In this document: positions 37,864-46,736 of the stretch, piece by piece
How positions within the stretch are numbered: position 1 is the first letter of the stretch
Layout of the letters: the number at the start of each line of letters is the position of its first letter
Source of the DNA: Streptomyces flavidovirens DSM 40150
GTDB taxonomy: Bacteria; Actinomycetota; Actinomycetes; Streptomycetales; Streptomycetaceae
Direction of reading: 5' to 3'
NCBI RefSeq assembly: GCF_000429085.1
Contig: NZ_AUBE01000017.1
Coordinates: 104,088 to 168,087, forward strand
DNA length: 64,000 nucleotides
The notes under the pieces: generated by a model
What the model was told of the DNA's origin: nothing
The model's database searches: none
Seen by the model: only the letters and a program-made list of their open reading frames with translations
Made by a program: the position numbers and the translations under genes

Positions 37864-38619
37864 TCAGGCCGCGTCGACCTTCTCCATGACCTCGTCGGAG
37901 ACGTCGAAGTTGGCGAAGACGTTCTGTACGTCGTCGCTGTCCTCCAGCGCGTCGATGAGCTTGAAGATCTTCCGCGCGCCCTCTTCGTCGAGCTCGACCT
38001 GCATGGTCGGGACGAAGTTGGCGTCCGCCGAGTCGTAGTCGATGCCGGCCTCCTGGAGCGCGGTGCGGACCGCGACCAGGTCGGTGGCCTCGCTCAGAAC
38101 CTCGAAGGACTCACCGAGGTCGTTGACCTCCTCGGCGCCCGCGTCGAGCACCGCACCGAGGACGTCGTCCTCGGTGAGCTCGCCCTTGGGGACGACCACG
38201 ACACCCTTGCGGTTGAAGAGGTACGAGACGGAGCCCGGGTCGGCCATCGAGCCGCCGTTGCGGGTCATGGCGACCCGCACGTCGGAGGCGGCACGGTTGC
38301 GGTTGTCGGTGAGGCACTCGATGAGCACCGCGACACCGTTGGGGCCGTAACCCTCGTACATGATGGTCTCGTAGTCGACGCCGCCCGCCTCGAGACCGCC
38401 GCCGCGCTTGACCGCGGAGTCGATGTTCTTGTTGGGGACGGAGCTCTTCTTCGCCTTCTGGATGGCGTCGAAGAGAGTCGGGTTGCCGTCGATGTCGGCG
38501 CCGCCGGTGCGCGCCGCGACCTCGATGTTCTTGATCAGCTTCGCGAAGAGCTTGCCGCGCTTGGCATCGATCACGGCCTTCTTGTGCTTCGTCGTAGCCC
38601 ATTTAGAGTGGCCGGACAT
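37864..38619 (-). CDS. yebC: YebC/PmpR-family protein (TACO1-like)
   Basis: A 251-residue protein with the family start SGHSKWATTKHKKAVIDAKRGKLF and the YEGYGPNGVAVLIECLTDNRNR signature. The family was annotated as transcriptional regulators. Recent work on relatives points to relief of ribosome stalling at proline-rich motifs, which would complement EF-P in this proline-rich proteome. ATG start at 38619. Lies between pdxT and ruvC on the same strand. Confidence 0.95.
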   Translation of the reverse strand: MSGHSKWATTKHKKAVIDAKRGKLFAKLIKNIEVAARTGGADIDGNPTLFDAIQKAKKSSVPNKNIDSAVKRGGGLEAGGVDYETIMYEGYGPNGVAVLIECLTDNRNRAASDVRVAMTRNGGSMADPGSVSYLFNRKGVVVVPKGELTEDDVLGAVLDAGAEEVNDLGESFEVLSEATDLVAVRTALQEAGIDYDSADANFVPTMQVELDEEGARKIFKLIDALEDSDDVQNVFANFDVSDEVMEKVDAA

Positions 38620-38682
38620 CCGCCTGTCTCCTTCGCGTCACCAAATACTGCTGCGTTCGGCAGAGATCCTACCGGGATCCCG

Positions 38683-39273
38683 TCAGCGTACGGCGCGCAC
38701 CATCTCGGTGAAGAGCCGGTGCACCCGGTGGTCGCCCGTCAGTTCGGGGTGGAACGACGTGGCGAGGGCGTTGCCCTGGCGTACGGCGACGATGTGCCCG
38801 TCGTGCTCCGCGAGCACCTCGGCCTGCGCACCGACCGACTCCACCCACGGGGCGCGGATGAAGACGCCCTCGACGGGGCCGTCCTCGATGCCCGCGATCT
38901 CGACCTTCGCCTCGAACGACTCGTTCTGGCGCCCGAAGGCGTTGCGGCGCACGATCATGTCGATGCCGCCGAACGTCTCCTGACCCGAGCGCGGGTCCAG
39001 GATCTTGTCGGCGAGCATGATCAGGCCGGCGCACGTGCCGTAGACGGGCAGGCCGTCCTTGATGCGCTCGCGCAGCGGCTCCTGCATGCCGAAGAGCACG
39101 GCCAGCTTGGACATGGTGGTGGACTCGCCGCCGGGGATGACCAGGCCGTCGAGCTCGGCGAGCTCCTCGGGGCGCCGGACCGGCCTGGCCGTGGCGTCCG
39201 CCACGGCCAGGGCGACCAGGTGCTCCCGTACGTCGCCCTGGAGAGCCAGGACGCCGATCACAGGGTTGCTCAT
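38683..39273 (-). CDS. pdxT: pyridoxal 5'-phosphate synthase glutaminase subunit PdxT
   Basis: Releases ammonia from glutamine and channels it to PdxS. The 196-residue class I amidotransferase has GVLALQGDVREH, the IPGGEST oxyanion region, nucleophile Cys81 (YGTCAGLIML) and the His/Glu of FHPELTGD. ATG 39273 is chosen over an overlapping GTG three codons upstream. It is 9 bp after pdxS. Confidence 0.96.
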   Translation of the reverse strand: MSNPVIGVLALQGDVREHLVALAVADATARPVRRPEELAELDGLVIPGGESTTMSKLAVLFGMQEPLRERIKDGLPVYGTCAGLIMLADKILDPRSGQETFGGIDMIVRRNAFGRQNESFEAKVEIAGIEDGPVEGVFIRAPWVESVGAQAEVLAEHDGHIVAVRQGNALATSFHPELTGDHRVHRLFTEMVRAVR

Positions 39274-39281
39274 GTCCGGCA

Positions 39282-40190
39282 CTACCAGCCGCGGTTGGCG
39301 TAGCGCTCGGACTCGGGGAGGGTGTCGCAGTTGATGCCGACCATGGCCTCGCCCAGGTTCCGGGACGCGTCCGCGATGATCTTCGGGTCGTCGTAGAAGG
39401 TGGTGGCCTTCACGATCGCGGCGGCGCGGGCGGCCGGGTCGCCGGACTTGAAGATGCCGGAGCCGACGAAGACGCCCTCGGCGCCGAGCTGGCGCATCAG
39501 CGCGGCGTCGGCGGGGGTGGCGACACCGCCCGCGGAGAACAGCACCACCGGAAGCTTTCCGAGCTCGGCCACCTCCTTGACGATCTCGTACGGGGCGCGG
39601 AGCTCCTTGGCGGCGGCGTACAGCTCGTTGTTGTCGAAGCCGCGCAGCTTGGCGATCTCGTTCTTGATCTGGCGCAGGTGACGCACGGCCTCGACGACGT
39701 TGCCGGTGCCGGCCTCGCCCTTCGAGCGGATCATGGCCGCGCCCTCGGCGATACGGCGCAGGGCCTCACCCAGGTTGGTGGCGCCACAGACGAAGGGGGT
39801 GGTGAACGCCCACTTGTCGGAGTGGTTGACCTCGTCGGCCGGGGTCAGGACCTCGGACTCGTCGATGTAGTCGACGCCGAGGGACTGCAGGACCTGGGCC
39901 TCGACGAAGTGGCCGATGCGGGACTTGGCCATGACCGGGATCGAGACGGCCTCGATGATCTCTTCGATCATGTTCGGGTCGGACATCCGGGCCACGCCGC
40001 CGTCCTTGCGGATGTCGGCGGGCACGCGCTCCAGCGCCATGACGGCCACGGCGCCCGCGTCCTCGGCGATCTTCGCCTGCTCGGCGTTGACGACGTCCAT
40101 GATCACGCCGCCCTTGAGCTGCTCAGCCATGCCGCGCTTCACGCGTGCGGTGCCGGTCTCGGGGGCCTGGAAGTTGCTGGTGCTGGACAC
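39282..40190 (-). CDS. pdxS: pyridoxal 5'-phosphate synthase lyase subunit PdxS
   Basis: Builds PLP from ribose 5-phosphate, glyceraldehyde 3-phosphate and ammonia. The 302-residue TIM barrel has VKRGMAEQLKGGVIMDVVN, the ALERVPADIR segment, AKSRIGHFVEAQ (Lys region) and SAGGVATPADAALM. Highly conserved and full length. GTG start at 40190 with GAGGT 7 nt upstream. Confidence 0.97.
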   Translation of the reverse strand: MSSTSNFQAPETGTARVKRGMAEQLKGGVIMDVVNAEQAKIAEDAGAVAVMALERVPADIRKDGGVARMSDPNMIEEIIEAVSIPVMAKSRIGHFVEAQVLQSLGVDYIDESEVLTPADEVNHSDKWAFTTPFVCGATNLGEALRRIAEGAAMIRSKGEAGTGNVVEAVRHLRQIKNEIAKLRGFDNNELYAAAKELRAPYEIVKEVAELGKLPVVLFSAGGVATPADAALMRQLGAEGVFVGSGIFKSGDPAARAAAIVKATTFYDDPKIIADASRNLGEAMVGINCDTLPESERYANRGW

Positions 40191-40245
40191 GGATGGACCT
40201 CACTCGGAGAAAGAAGGTTCTTGCTGCCTTAGAGAGAACATCGCC

Positions 40246-40286
40246 GGACCAGTCCACTGCAAGGGCCAATGTTCAGCCGGTGGATC
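40246..40286 (-). promoter_or_regulatory. possible MocR/PdxR-type operator upstream of pdxST
   Basis: On the minus strand an AGTGGACTGGTCC element (40258-40246) resembles the AAAGTGGWCTA motif reported for the MocR-type regulator PdxR of Corynebacterium, and a GTGGATC copy in the opposite orientation follows at 40280-40286. It sits 55-95 bp upstream of the pdxS start. Only a motif resemblance. No pdxR gene is in the window. Confidence 0.3.
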
Positions 40287-40292
40287 GTTTTG

Positions 40293-40838
40293 CTAGCTGC
40301 CGGGGCGGTCGGCCAGTGCCACGGGGGGCTCATCGTCCATCTCGAACGCCAGCGGGAACGGGGCGTGGCCGGCCAGCCGGAACCACCGGACCTTGCGGTG
40401 GCGGCGCAGGGCGCGGGCGGCGCGTACGGAGTCGTTGTGGAAGCGCCGGGCCATGGGTACGCGCCGTACCGCCGCCGCGAGCTCCCCCGCGGCGTCCTCA
40501 CCGCCGGGCGCCTCCTTGACCGCCTCGACCTGCGCCGCCTCCCCGAAAACCGCCCGCAGCGCCTGGCTGAGCTCGCTCTCGGCGACCTCGCGGTGGTCCT
40601 CCTCGGCCTGGCGGGCGGCGTGCGCGGCCTGGTACAGCAGGATCGACGCGGCGGGATCGAGCACTCCGGAGGTCGCCAGCTCCTGAGTGACCGAGGCCCG
40701 GCGCAGGAGCTGGGCGTCGAGCGCGGCTCGGGAGGCGTCGATACGGGCGTGCAGTCGGTCGAGCCGGCCGGCGGTCCAGCTGAGGTACAGCCCGATCGCG
40801 AGGAGGGCTACGACGATCCAGATGAGGGTTACGGTCAC
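40293..40838 (-). CDS. LemA-like membrane protein
   Basis: A 181-residue protein with an N-terminal transmembrane helix (about 3-20), a helical middle (LDRLHARIDASRAALDAQLLRRA) and a C-terminal segment (RRFHNDSVRAARALRRHRKVRWFRLAG) that mimics the RRFYNEAVRDYN...RLFGF motif of LemA proteins. The assignment is by this pattern only. Function of the family is unclear. GTG start at 40838 has a weak ribosome site. Similar membrane genes occur between pdxS and pimA in other actinobacteria. Confidence 0.65.
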   Translation of the reverse strand: MTVTLIWIVVALLAIGLYLSWTAGRLDRLHARIDASRAALDAQLLRRASVTQELATSGVLDPAASILLYQAAHAARQAEEDHREVAESELSQALRAVFGEAAQVEAVKEAPGGEDAAGELAAAVRRVPMARRFHNDSVRAARALRRHRKVRWFRLAGHAPFPLAFEMDDEPPVALADRPGS

Positions 40839-41360
40839 GGACGGCCACGTTACCGGGGGGTCGGTGCGGCGTTGTGGGTGCCGGGGGCGGGCCGCTCCGG
40901 GGGCGGCGTTCGGGACTGCATGATTTAGCCGCAGCCCAGCGTTCCTTGTACGACGCCCACTCCCTGCGCACAAATCACGCTTTACGTCCCGAACACCACC
41001 CCCTGCGCGCCCCGCCCCCTCCCGCCGGTGGCGAAGTGCGGGTGGTTCGCGGGTGGTTCTCGGTTCCGGGCGGAGCAAGTGCCGGGCCCGGCCCGGCCAA
41101 CCGTTCAGTCTCAGGGCTCTGGGGGGCGGCAACGGCTGTGACCGCACGCCACGACGGCGGGAGGGGGTCGGGGCCGTAGGGAGCGGTGTTCGGGACGTAA
41201 AGCGTGATTTGTGGGCTGGACGCCGGGGAGGCTTTCAGGCACCCCGGCACCGCGCCTAAATCATGCAGTCCCGAATGCCGCTCCCGTAGGGCCCGGCCCC
41301 CGGCACGTCACAACAAGCCGCTCCCGGGCCCGGCCCCCCGCACGAGCAACAACCCCGGCG
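40839..41360. repeat. intergenic stretch holding a 375-bp nested inverted-repeat element (40905-41279)
   Basis: The 522-bp gap between the LemA-like gene and pimA has no plausible gene but contains three nested inverted repeats. Outer: 40905-40932 with 41252-41279 (26 of 28 match). Middle: 40969-40997 with 41185-41213 (29 of 29). Inner: 41015-41027 with 41155-41167 (13 of 13). Outer and middle arms share one motif, TTCGGGAC then 4 or 8 bases then TGATTT, present four times in alternating orientation. The whole folds as a long imperfect palindrome. Could be a MITE-like element, a structured RNA or a complex terminator. Confidence 0.85.
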
Positions 41361-42521
41361 TCAGTCCCTCGCCAGCCCGAACCTCGCCCGCAGCCCCGTG
41401 CGTTCGTCCGTGTCCACCGACGCCGCGCCGTCCGTCACCGTCTCGTACACCGCCAGGATGTCCGCCGCCACCGTCGACCAGTCGAAGCGCCGTACGTGCG
41501 CCGAGCCCCGCAGCCGCAGCTCCACCAGCCGCTCCGGATCCCCCAGCAGCCGTACCGCCGCCGCCGCGAGCGCGTCCGCGTCCTCGTTGGCGAAGAGCTC
41601 GCCGGCCGCTCCCTGGTCCAGTACCTGCGCGAACGCGTCGAGGTCGCTCGCCAGCACCGCCGCTCCCGCCGACATCGCCTCGACCAGGATGATGCCGAAG
41701 CTCTCGCCGCCGGTGTTCGGCGCGACGTACAGGTCGACACTGCGCAGCAGCCGCGCCTTGTCCTCGTCGCTGACCATGCCGAGGAATTCGACGCGGTCCC
41801 GCATCTGCGCCGGCAGCGAGGCCACCGCCTCCTCCTCGTCGCCGCGCCCCGCCACCAGCAGCCGCGTGTCCGGGCGCTCGGCCAGGATCTTCGGGAGGGC
41901 GCGCATCAGGACGGGCAGGCCCTTGCGGGGCTCGTCGATGCGGCCGATGAAGCCGATGGTCTGCCCCTGCCACTCCGCCTTCGCGTCCGCCTTGGCGAAG
42001 AAGTCGACGTCGACGCCGTTGGGGATGACGACCGCGTCGCCGCCGAGGTGCTCGACGAGCGTGCGCCGCGCGTACTCGCTCACCGCGATACGCGCGCTGA
42101 TCTTCTCCAGCGCGGGCTGCAGGATCGGGTATGCGGCGATCATCGCGCGCGACTTGGGGTTGGAGGTGTGGAAGGTGGCGACGATCGGCCCCTGCGCCAC
42201 CCAGCACGCGAGCAGGCCCAGCGAGGGCGAGGTCGGCTCGTGGATGTGGATGACGTCGAACGTGCCGTCGTGCAGCCACCGCCGTACCCGTGCGGCGGAG
42301 AGGAACCCGAAGTTCAGGCGGGCGACCGAGCCGTTGTACGGCACCGGGACGGCCCGGCCCGCGGACACGACGTACGGCGGCAGCGGCGTCTCGTCGTCGG
42401 CCGGCGCCAGGACCGACACCTCGTGCCCGAGCCCGATCAGATGCTCGGCCAGGTCCCGGATGTGGAACTGGACGCCGCCCGGCACGTCCCACGAGTACGG
42501 GCAGACAATGCCGATCTTCAC
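41361..42521 (-). CDS. pimA: phosphatidylinositol alpha-mannosyltransferase PimA (GT4)
   Basis: Transfers mannose from GDP-Man to the inositol ring of phosphatidylinositol, the first PIM step, at the inner membrane face. The 386-residue GT-B enzyme starts VKIGIVCPYSWDVPGGVQFH, has HIHEPTSPSLG, FIGRIDEPRKGL, and the EX7E motif ESFGIILVE. GTG 42521 overlaps the acyltransferase stop (GTGA). Third gene of a pgsA-acyltransferase-pimA operon also found in mycobacteria. Confidence 0.94.
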   Translation of the reverse strand: MKIGIVCPYSWDVPGGVQFHIRDLAEHLIGLGHEVSVLAPADDETPLPPYVVSAGRAVPVPYNGSVARLNFGFLSAARVRRWLHDGTFDVIHIHEPTSPSLGLLACWVAQGPIVATFHTSNPKSRAMIAAYPILQPALEKISARIAVSEYARRTLVEHLGGDAVVIPNGVDVDFFAKADAKAEWQGQTIGFIGRIDEPRKGLPVLMRALPKILAERPDTRLLVAGRGDEEEAVASLPAQMRDRVEFLGMVSDEDKARLLRSVDLYVAPNTGGESFGIILVEAMSAGAAVLASDLDAFAQVLDQGAAGELFANEDADALAAAAVRLLGDPERLVELRLRGSAHVRRFDWSTVAADILAVYETVTDGAASVDTDERTGLRARFGLARD

Positions 42522-43429
42522 GAGGTCTCCTGACGCGGCTCGAGGTCGTCGAGCCACAGCCGTTGCAGCATGTGCCAGTCCTCCGGGTGCTCGGCGATAC
42601 CGGTGGCGAAGGCATCCGCCAGCGCCTGCGTCATGACCGACGTCTTCTCGGCGCGCGTACCCGTCTCCGGTACGTCGACGGGCGGGTGGACCCGCCCCCG
42701 CATCACCGGCGAGTCGTCATACCAGAGCGTCACCGGCAGCAGCAGCGCCCCAGTCTGCTGCGCCAGCAGCGCGGGCCCGCTGGGCATCCGCGCCGTGTCG
42801 CCGAAGAACTTCACCTCGGTGCCCGAGGCGGACAGGTCCCGGTCGGCGACCAGGCAGACGAGGCCACCGGCCCGCAGCCGCCGCGCCAGCGTCCCGAAGG
42901 CGCTGCCGCCCTCGTGCGGCAGGACCTCCATCCCGAGGCCCTCCCGGTACGCGACGAACCGGTCGTACAGCGTCTCGGGCTTGAGCCGCTCGGCGACGGT
43001 GGTGAACGGGACTTCCAGCTTGGTGGTGACCCAGGCGCCCGCGAGATCCCAGTTGGCCAGGTGCGGCAGCGCGACGATGACGCCGCGCCCGGTGGCGAGG
43101 GTGTCGGTCAGGCGCTCTATGCCCTGGACCTCTATGCCGTTCCTGATGCGCTCCGGGCTCCACGCGGGCAGCCGGAAGGATTCCATCCAGTAGCGCATGT
43201 ACGAGCGCATCCCGGCCCTGGACAGCTCGGCGAGACGCTCGGGGCCGGCGTCCGGGACGACGCGGGCGAGGTTGGACTCCAGGCGCAGCACACTCACGCC
43301 GCGCCGCTTCCAGACGGTGTCCGCGATCCTGCGCCCGAGGGCGACGGCCACCGGTTCGGGCAGCTTCTTGACGGTGGCCCAGCCGAGGCCGTACAGGCTG
43401 TCCGTCAGCCGTTCCCTGGCGCCGCTCAC
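42518..43429 (-). CDS. PIM acyltransferase (LpxL/HtrB-like)
   Basis: Acylates the mannose of PIM, as PatA does in mycobacteria. The 303-residue protein has the catalytic HX4D motif HLANWD in the segment VIVALPHLANWDLAGAW, then VADRDLSASGTEVKFFG, as in the lipid A biosynthesis acyltransferase family. GTG 43429 overlaps the pgsA stop (GTGA). The role follows from its position between pgsA and pimA. Confidence 0.9.
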   Translation of the reverse strand: MSGARERLTDSLYGLGWATVKKLPEPVAVALGRRIADTVWKRRGVSVLRLESNLARVVPDAGPERLAELSRAGMRSYMRYWMESFRLPAWSPERIRNGIEVQGIERLTDTLATGRGVIVALPHLANWDLAGAWVTTKLEVPFTTVAERLKPETLYDRFVAYREGLGMEVLPHEGGSAFGTLARRLRAGGLVCLVADRDLSASGTEVKFFGDTARMPSGPALLAQQTGALLLPVTLWYDDSPVMRGRVHPPVDVPETGTRAEKTSVMTQALADAFATGIAEHPEDWHMLQRLWLDDLEPRQETS

Positions 43430-44088
43430 GACGTGGCCTCACTCCCCGGCGCGGTGGCGGCGTCCGCCTCCGCCGCTTCCCTGCGTACGGTCACGACCCG
43501 CTGCCCCAGGGTCACCAGGCTGCCGACGGCCACGGCCCACAGGGCGATGGGCAGCAGTACGCCGATGCCCGGTACCCCGAAGCCGTGCAGTCCGGCGAGA
43601 CCGGCGGCGACGAGCGTGATCACGAGCCGTTCGGCGCGCTCCACCAGGCCGTTGACCGCGACGGGCAGGCCGATCGATTCGCCCCGCGCCTTCGTGTACG
43701 AGACGACCTGGCCGCTGGCGAGGCAGAAGATGGCGACGGCGCACAGCACGTTGTCGTTGCCGGTGCCCGCGTACCAGAGCGCGATCCCGCCGAAGACCGC
43801 CGAGTCGGCGACGCGGTCGAGCGTCGAGTCCAGGAAGGCGCCCCAGCGGCTGAACACCCCCGCCTGCCTCGCCATATTGCCGTCGACGAGGTCGGAGAAG
43901 ACGAAGAGCGTGATGACGATCGTGCCCCAGAAGAACTCTCCACGGGGGAAGAAGACCAGCGCACCCGCCATCACTCCGGCCGTACCGATGAGCGTCACCG
44001 CGTCGGGGCTCACCCCGCGACGGAGGAGAAACGCGGCGAACGGTGTGAGGACACGCGTAAAGAATGCACGCGCGTACTTGTTCAGCAT
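43426..44088 (-). CDS. pgsA: phosphatidylinositol phosphate synthase-type CDP-alcohol phosphatidyltransferase
   Basis: Joins CDP-diacylglycerol with inositol 1-phosphate to start PI/PIM synthesis. The 220-residue membrane protein has about six helices and the complete CDP-alcohol signature D-LV-DG-NM-AR-x8-G-x3-D-x3-D (FSDLVDGNMARQ then GAFLDSTLDRVAD). First gene of the PIM operon, ATG 44088, diverging from the EF-G paralogue. Context favours the PI-phosphate synthase function over phosphatidylglycerophosphate synthase. Confidence 0.92.
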   Translation of the reverse strand: MLNKYARAFFTRVLTPFAAFLLRRGVSPDAVTLIGTAGVMAGALVFFPRGEFFWGTIVITLFVFSDLVDGNMARQAGVFSRWGAFLDSTLDRVADSAVFGGIALWYAGTGNDNVLCAVAIFCLASGQVVSYTKARGESIGLPVAVNGLVERAERLVITLVAAGLAGLHGFGVPGIGVLLPIALWAVAVGSLVTLGQRVVTVRREAAEADAATAPGSEATS

Positions 44089-44355
44089 GGCCTTCCCGAG
44101 GGTCGGTGCGCCGTGCGGCCCCTATGGCTGCCGGCTGGCCCATCGTATCGACGACCGGCCTCCGGCACCGCCGGGGCATCGCCGGGCCGTGACGGGGCTC
44201 CTGCCGCCTGTCGGTGGCGACCTACGTATGGACGCGCCGTGGCTGGAGTGGAAAGCTCGAATGACCGCGGGCGTCACTGGTGTCGCCTCGTCACTGCGGC
44301 TCCCACATGTCCGCGCCCCCTCTCCTCACCGTGCTCGAACTGGGAGGCAAGGATC

Positions 44356-46554
44356 ATGGGCGAAAAGACGCAATCACACCCCGGAGCCGCCGGCAGGGCA
44401 GCGGCGGCCGACCGGCCCTCGTCCGTACGCAACGTGGTGCTGGTCGGCCACAGCGGCTCCGGAAAGACCACCCTGGCCGAGGCCCTCGCGCTGGCGACGG
44501 GAGCGGTCAACAGGGCGGGCCGCGTCGAGGACGGCGCGACCGTCTCCGACTACGACGAGATCGAGCACCGGCAGCAACGCTCGGTGCAGCTGTCGCTGCT
44601 CCCCGTCGAATGGGGCGGCATAAAGATCAATCTGATCGACACTCCCGGATACGCCGACTTCGTCGGGGAACTGCGGGCCGGTCTGCGAGCGGCGGACGCG
44701 GCCCTTTTCGTCGTCTCGGGCTCGGACGGCGTGGACGGCGCGACCCGGATGCTGTGGGAGGAGTGCGCCGCGGTCGGCATGCCGCGGGCCATCGTCTTCA
44801 CCCACCTCGAAGCGGCCAGGTCCGACTTCGACGAGATGACCCGGGTCTGCGCGCAGACCTTCGGCGGCGACGACCCCGACGCCGTACTGCCGCTGTATCT
44901 GCCGCTGTACGGACCCCGGGGACCCGACGGCCACGCCCCGGTCGAGGGGCTCGTCGGCTTGCTGTCGCAGCGGGTCTTCGACTACTCCTCCGGCGAGCGC
45001 AAGGAGACACCGCCGGACGAGGAGCAGCTGCCCCGGATCGCGGCCGCCCGCGACCGGCTGATCGAGGGGATCATCGCCGAGAGCGAGGACGAGACCCTCA
45101 TGGACCGCTACCTCGCCGGCGAGGAGATCGACTACAAGACGCTCGTCGAAGACCTGGAACGGGCCGTGGCACGCGGCACCTTCCACCCGGTACTCGCCGC
45201 CGCGCCGGCGACGGAGGGCAACCGCGAGGGCATCGGCACGATCGAGCTGCTGGAGCTGATCACGGGCGGTTTCCCGACCCCCGCCGAGCGCGAGGCGCCC
45301 GCCGTCACCACACCGGACGGCCGTCCGCGCCCGCCGGTCACCTGCGACCCCGACGGGCCGCTGGTCGCCGAGGTCGTCAAGACGGCGTCCGACCCGTACG
45401 TCGGGCGGGTCAGCCTGGTGCGGGTCTTCTCCGGCACGCTGCGGCCCGACGAGACGGTGCACGTGTCGGGGCACGGCCTCACGGACCGGGGCCACGAGGA
45501 CCACGACGTGGAGGAGCGGATCGGCTCCCTGTCCTCGCCCTTCGGCAAGCAGCAGCGCACCATGAACCGCTGCATCGCGGGTGACATCGCCAGCGTCGGG
45601 AAACTGATGCGGGCCGAGACCGGGGACACCCTGTCCTCGAAGGACGACCCGCTGCTGATGGAACCGTGGACCATGCCCGACCCGCTGCTGCCGCTCGCCA
45701 TCCAGGCCCACAGCAAGGCCGACGAGGACAAGCTCTCCCAGGGGCTCGCGCGGCTGGTCGCCGAGGACCCGACGATGCGCCTGGAGCAGAACCAGGACAC
45801 CCGTCAGCTGGTGCTGTGGTGCCTGGGCGAGGCTCACCGGGACGTGGCGCTGGAGCGGCTGCGCAGCCGGTACGGGGTGCGGGTGGACGTCGTACCGCAC
45901 AAGGTGTCGCTGCGCGAGACGTTCGGGGCGCAGGCGTTCGGCCGCGGGCGGCACGTGAAGCAGTCCGGTGGCCACGGGCAGTACGCGATCTGCGAGATCG
46001 AAGTGGAGCCGTTGCCGCCGGGGAGCGGCATCGAGTTCGTCGACAAGGTCGTCGGAGGCGCGGTACCACGCCAGTTCATCCCGTCCGTCGAGAAGGGCGT
46101 ACGCGCCCAGGCGGCGCGCGGGGTCGCGGCCGGCTATCCGCTCGTGGACGTACGTGTCACGCTGACCGACGGGAAGTCCCACTCGGTCGACTCCTCCGAC
46201 GCGGCGTTCCAGACGGCGGGCGCGCTGGCACTGCGCGAGGCCTCGGCCGAGGCGAAGATCCACCTCCTGGAGCCGGTCGCCGAGGTGCTGGTGCTGGTGC
46301 CGGACCAGTACGTGGGGCCGGTGATGAGCGACCTGTCGGGACGGCGGGGGCGCGTGGTGGGAACCGAGCAGGCGGGGCACGGGCGCACGCTCGTACGGGC
46401 CGAGGTGCCGGAGATCGAACTCGGACGGTACGCCCTGGACCTGCGGTCGGTCTCGCACGGCACCGGACGGTTCAGCCGCTCGTACGCCCGCCACGAACCG
46501 ATGCCGCCCCAGCTCGCGGGCAAGATCCGCGAACAGGCGGAAAGCGGAACATAA
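44356..46554 (+). CDS. elongation factor G-like paralogue (FusA2 type) with degenerate G4 motif
   Basis: A 732-residue protein with the EF-G domain order. G1 is GHSGSGKT (31-38) and G3 is DTPGYAD (95-101). Where canonical EF-G has NKxD, this protein has THLE (149-152), so guanine recognition is probably altered. Domain II, domain III, domain IV (QSGGHGQYAICEIEVEP, the RGVAAGYPLVDVRVTL region) and domain V are intact. It resembles the mycobacterial FusA2 group, not the housekeeping fusA. The function is unknown, and ribosome binding without normal GTP cycling is possible. ATG 44356 with GGAAGGATC-type ribosome site region. Confidence 0.88.
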   Translation: MGEKTQSHPGAAGRAAAADRPSSVRNVVLVGHSGSGKTTLAEALALATGAVNRAGRVEDGATVSDYDEIEHRQQRSVQLSLLPVEWGGIKINLIDTPGYADFVGELRAGLRAADAALFVVSGSDGVDGATRMLWEECAAVGMPRAIVFTHLEAARSDFDEMTRVCAQTFGGDDPDAVLPLYLPLYGPRGPDGHAPVEGLVGLLSQRVFDYSSGERKETPPDEEQLPRIAAARDRLIEGIIAESEDETLMDRYLAGEEIDYKTLVEDLERAVARGTFHPVLAAAPATEGNREGIGTIELLELITGGFPTPAEREAPAVTTPDGRPRPPVTCDPDGPLVAEVVKTASDPYVGRVSLVRVFSGTLRPDETVHVSGHGLTDRGHEDHDVEERIGSLSSPFGKQQRTMNRCIAGDIASVGKLMRAETGDTLSSKDDPLLMEPWTMPDPLLPLAIQAHSKADEDKLSQGLARLVAEDPTMRLEQNQDTRQLVLWCLGEAHRDVALERLRSRYGVRVDVVPHKVSLRETFGAQAFGRGRHVKQSGGHGQYAICEIEVEPLPPGSGIEFVDKVVGGAVPRQFIPSVEKGVRAQAARGVAAGYPLVDVRVTLTDGKSHSVDSSDAAFQTAGALALREASAEAKIHLLEPVAEVLVLVPDQYVGPVMSDLSGRRGRVVGTEQAGHGRTLVRAEVPEIELGRYALDLRSVSHGTGRFSRSYARHEPMPPQLAGKIREQAESGT

Positions 46555-46562
46555 TTGACAGA

Positions 46563-46597
46563 CCGCCCGCCCAATTTACTTGCGGCGGGCGGCATTT
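46563..46597 (+). terminator. terminator of the EF-G paralogue
   Basis: CCGCCCGCC pairs with GGCGGGCGG (9 bp, 12-nt AT-richer loop), followed by CATTT, 8 bp after the stop. Confidence 0.75.
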
Positions 46598-46736
46598 CAC
46601 CGCCCCACCACGGGCAGAGTCACCCTGGATCATCCCTGGACACGGCGGATACGCTGGACGCTCCGGGCGCCCCGGCTCACAAGGTGTGCGGGGCACGGCA
46701 GTTGGGCAGAGGCCGCAGGAGCGGTTGCGTGCGGCG

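Noticed and set aside
40860..41360. Small proteins encoded in the nested-repeat region (frames containing KSCSPE or PNTAP).
   Set aside because: The frames are Pro/Arg-rich shadows of the repeats, differ between copies, and lack ribosome sites.
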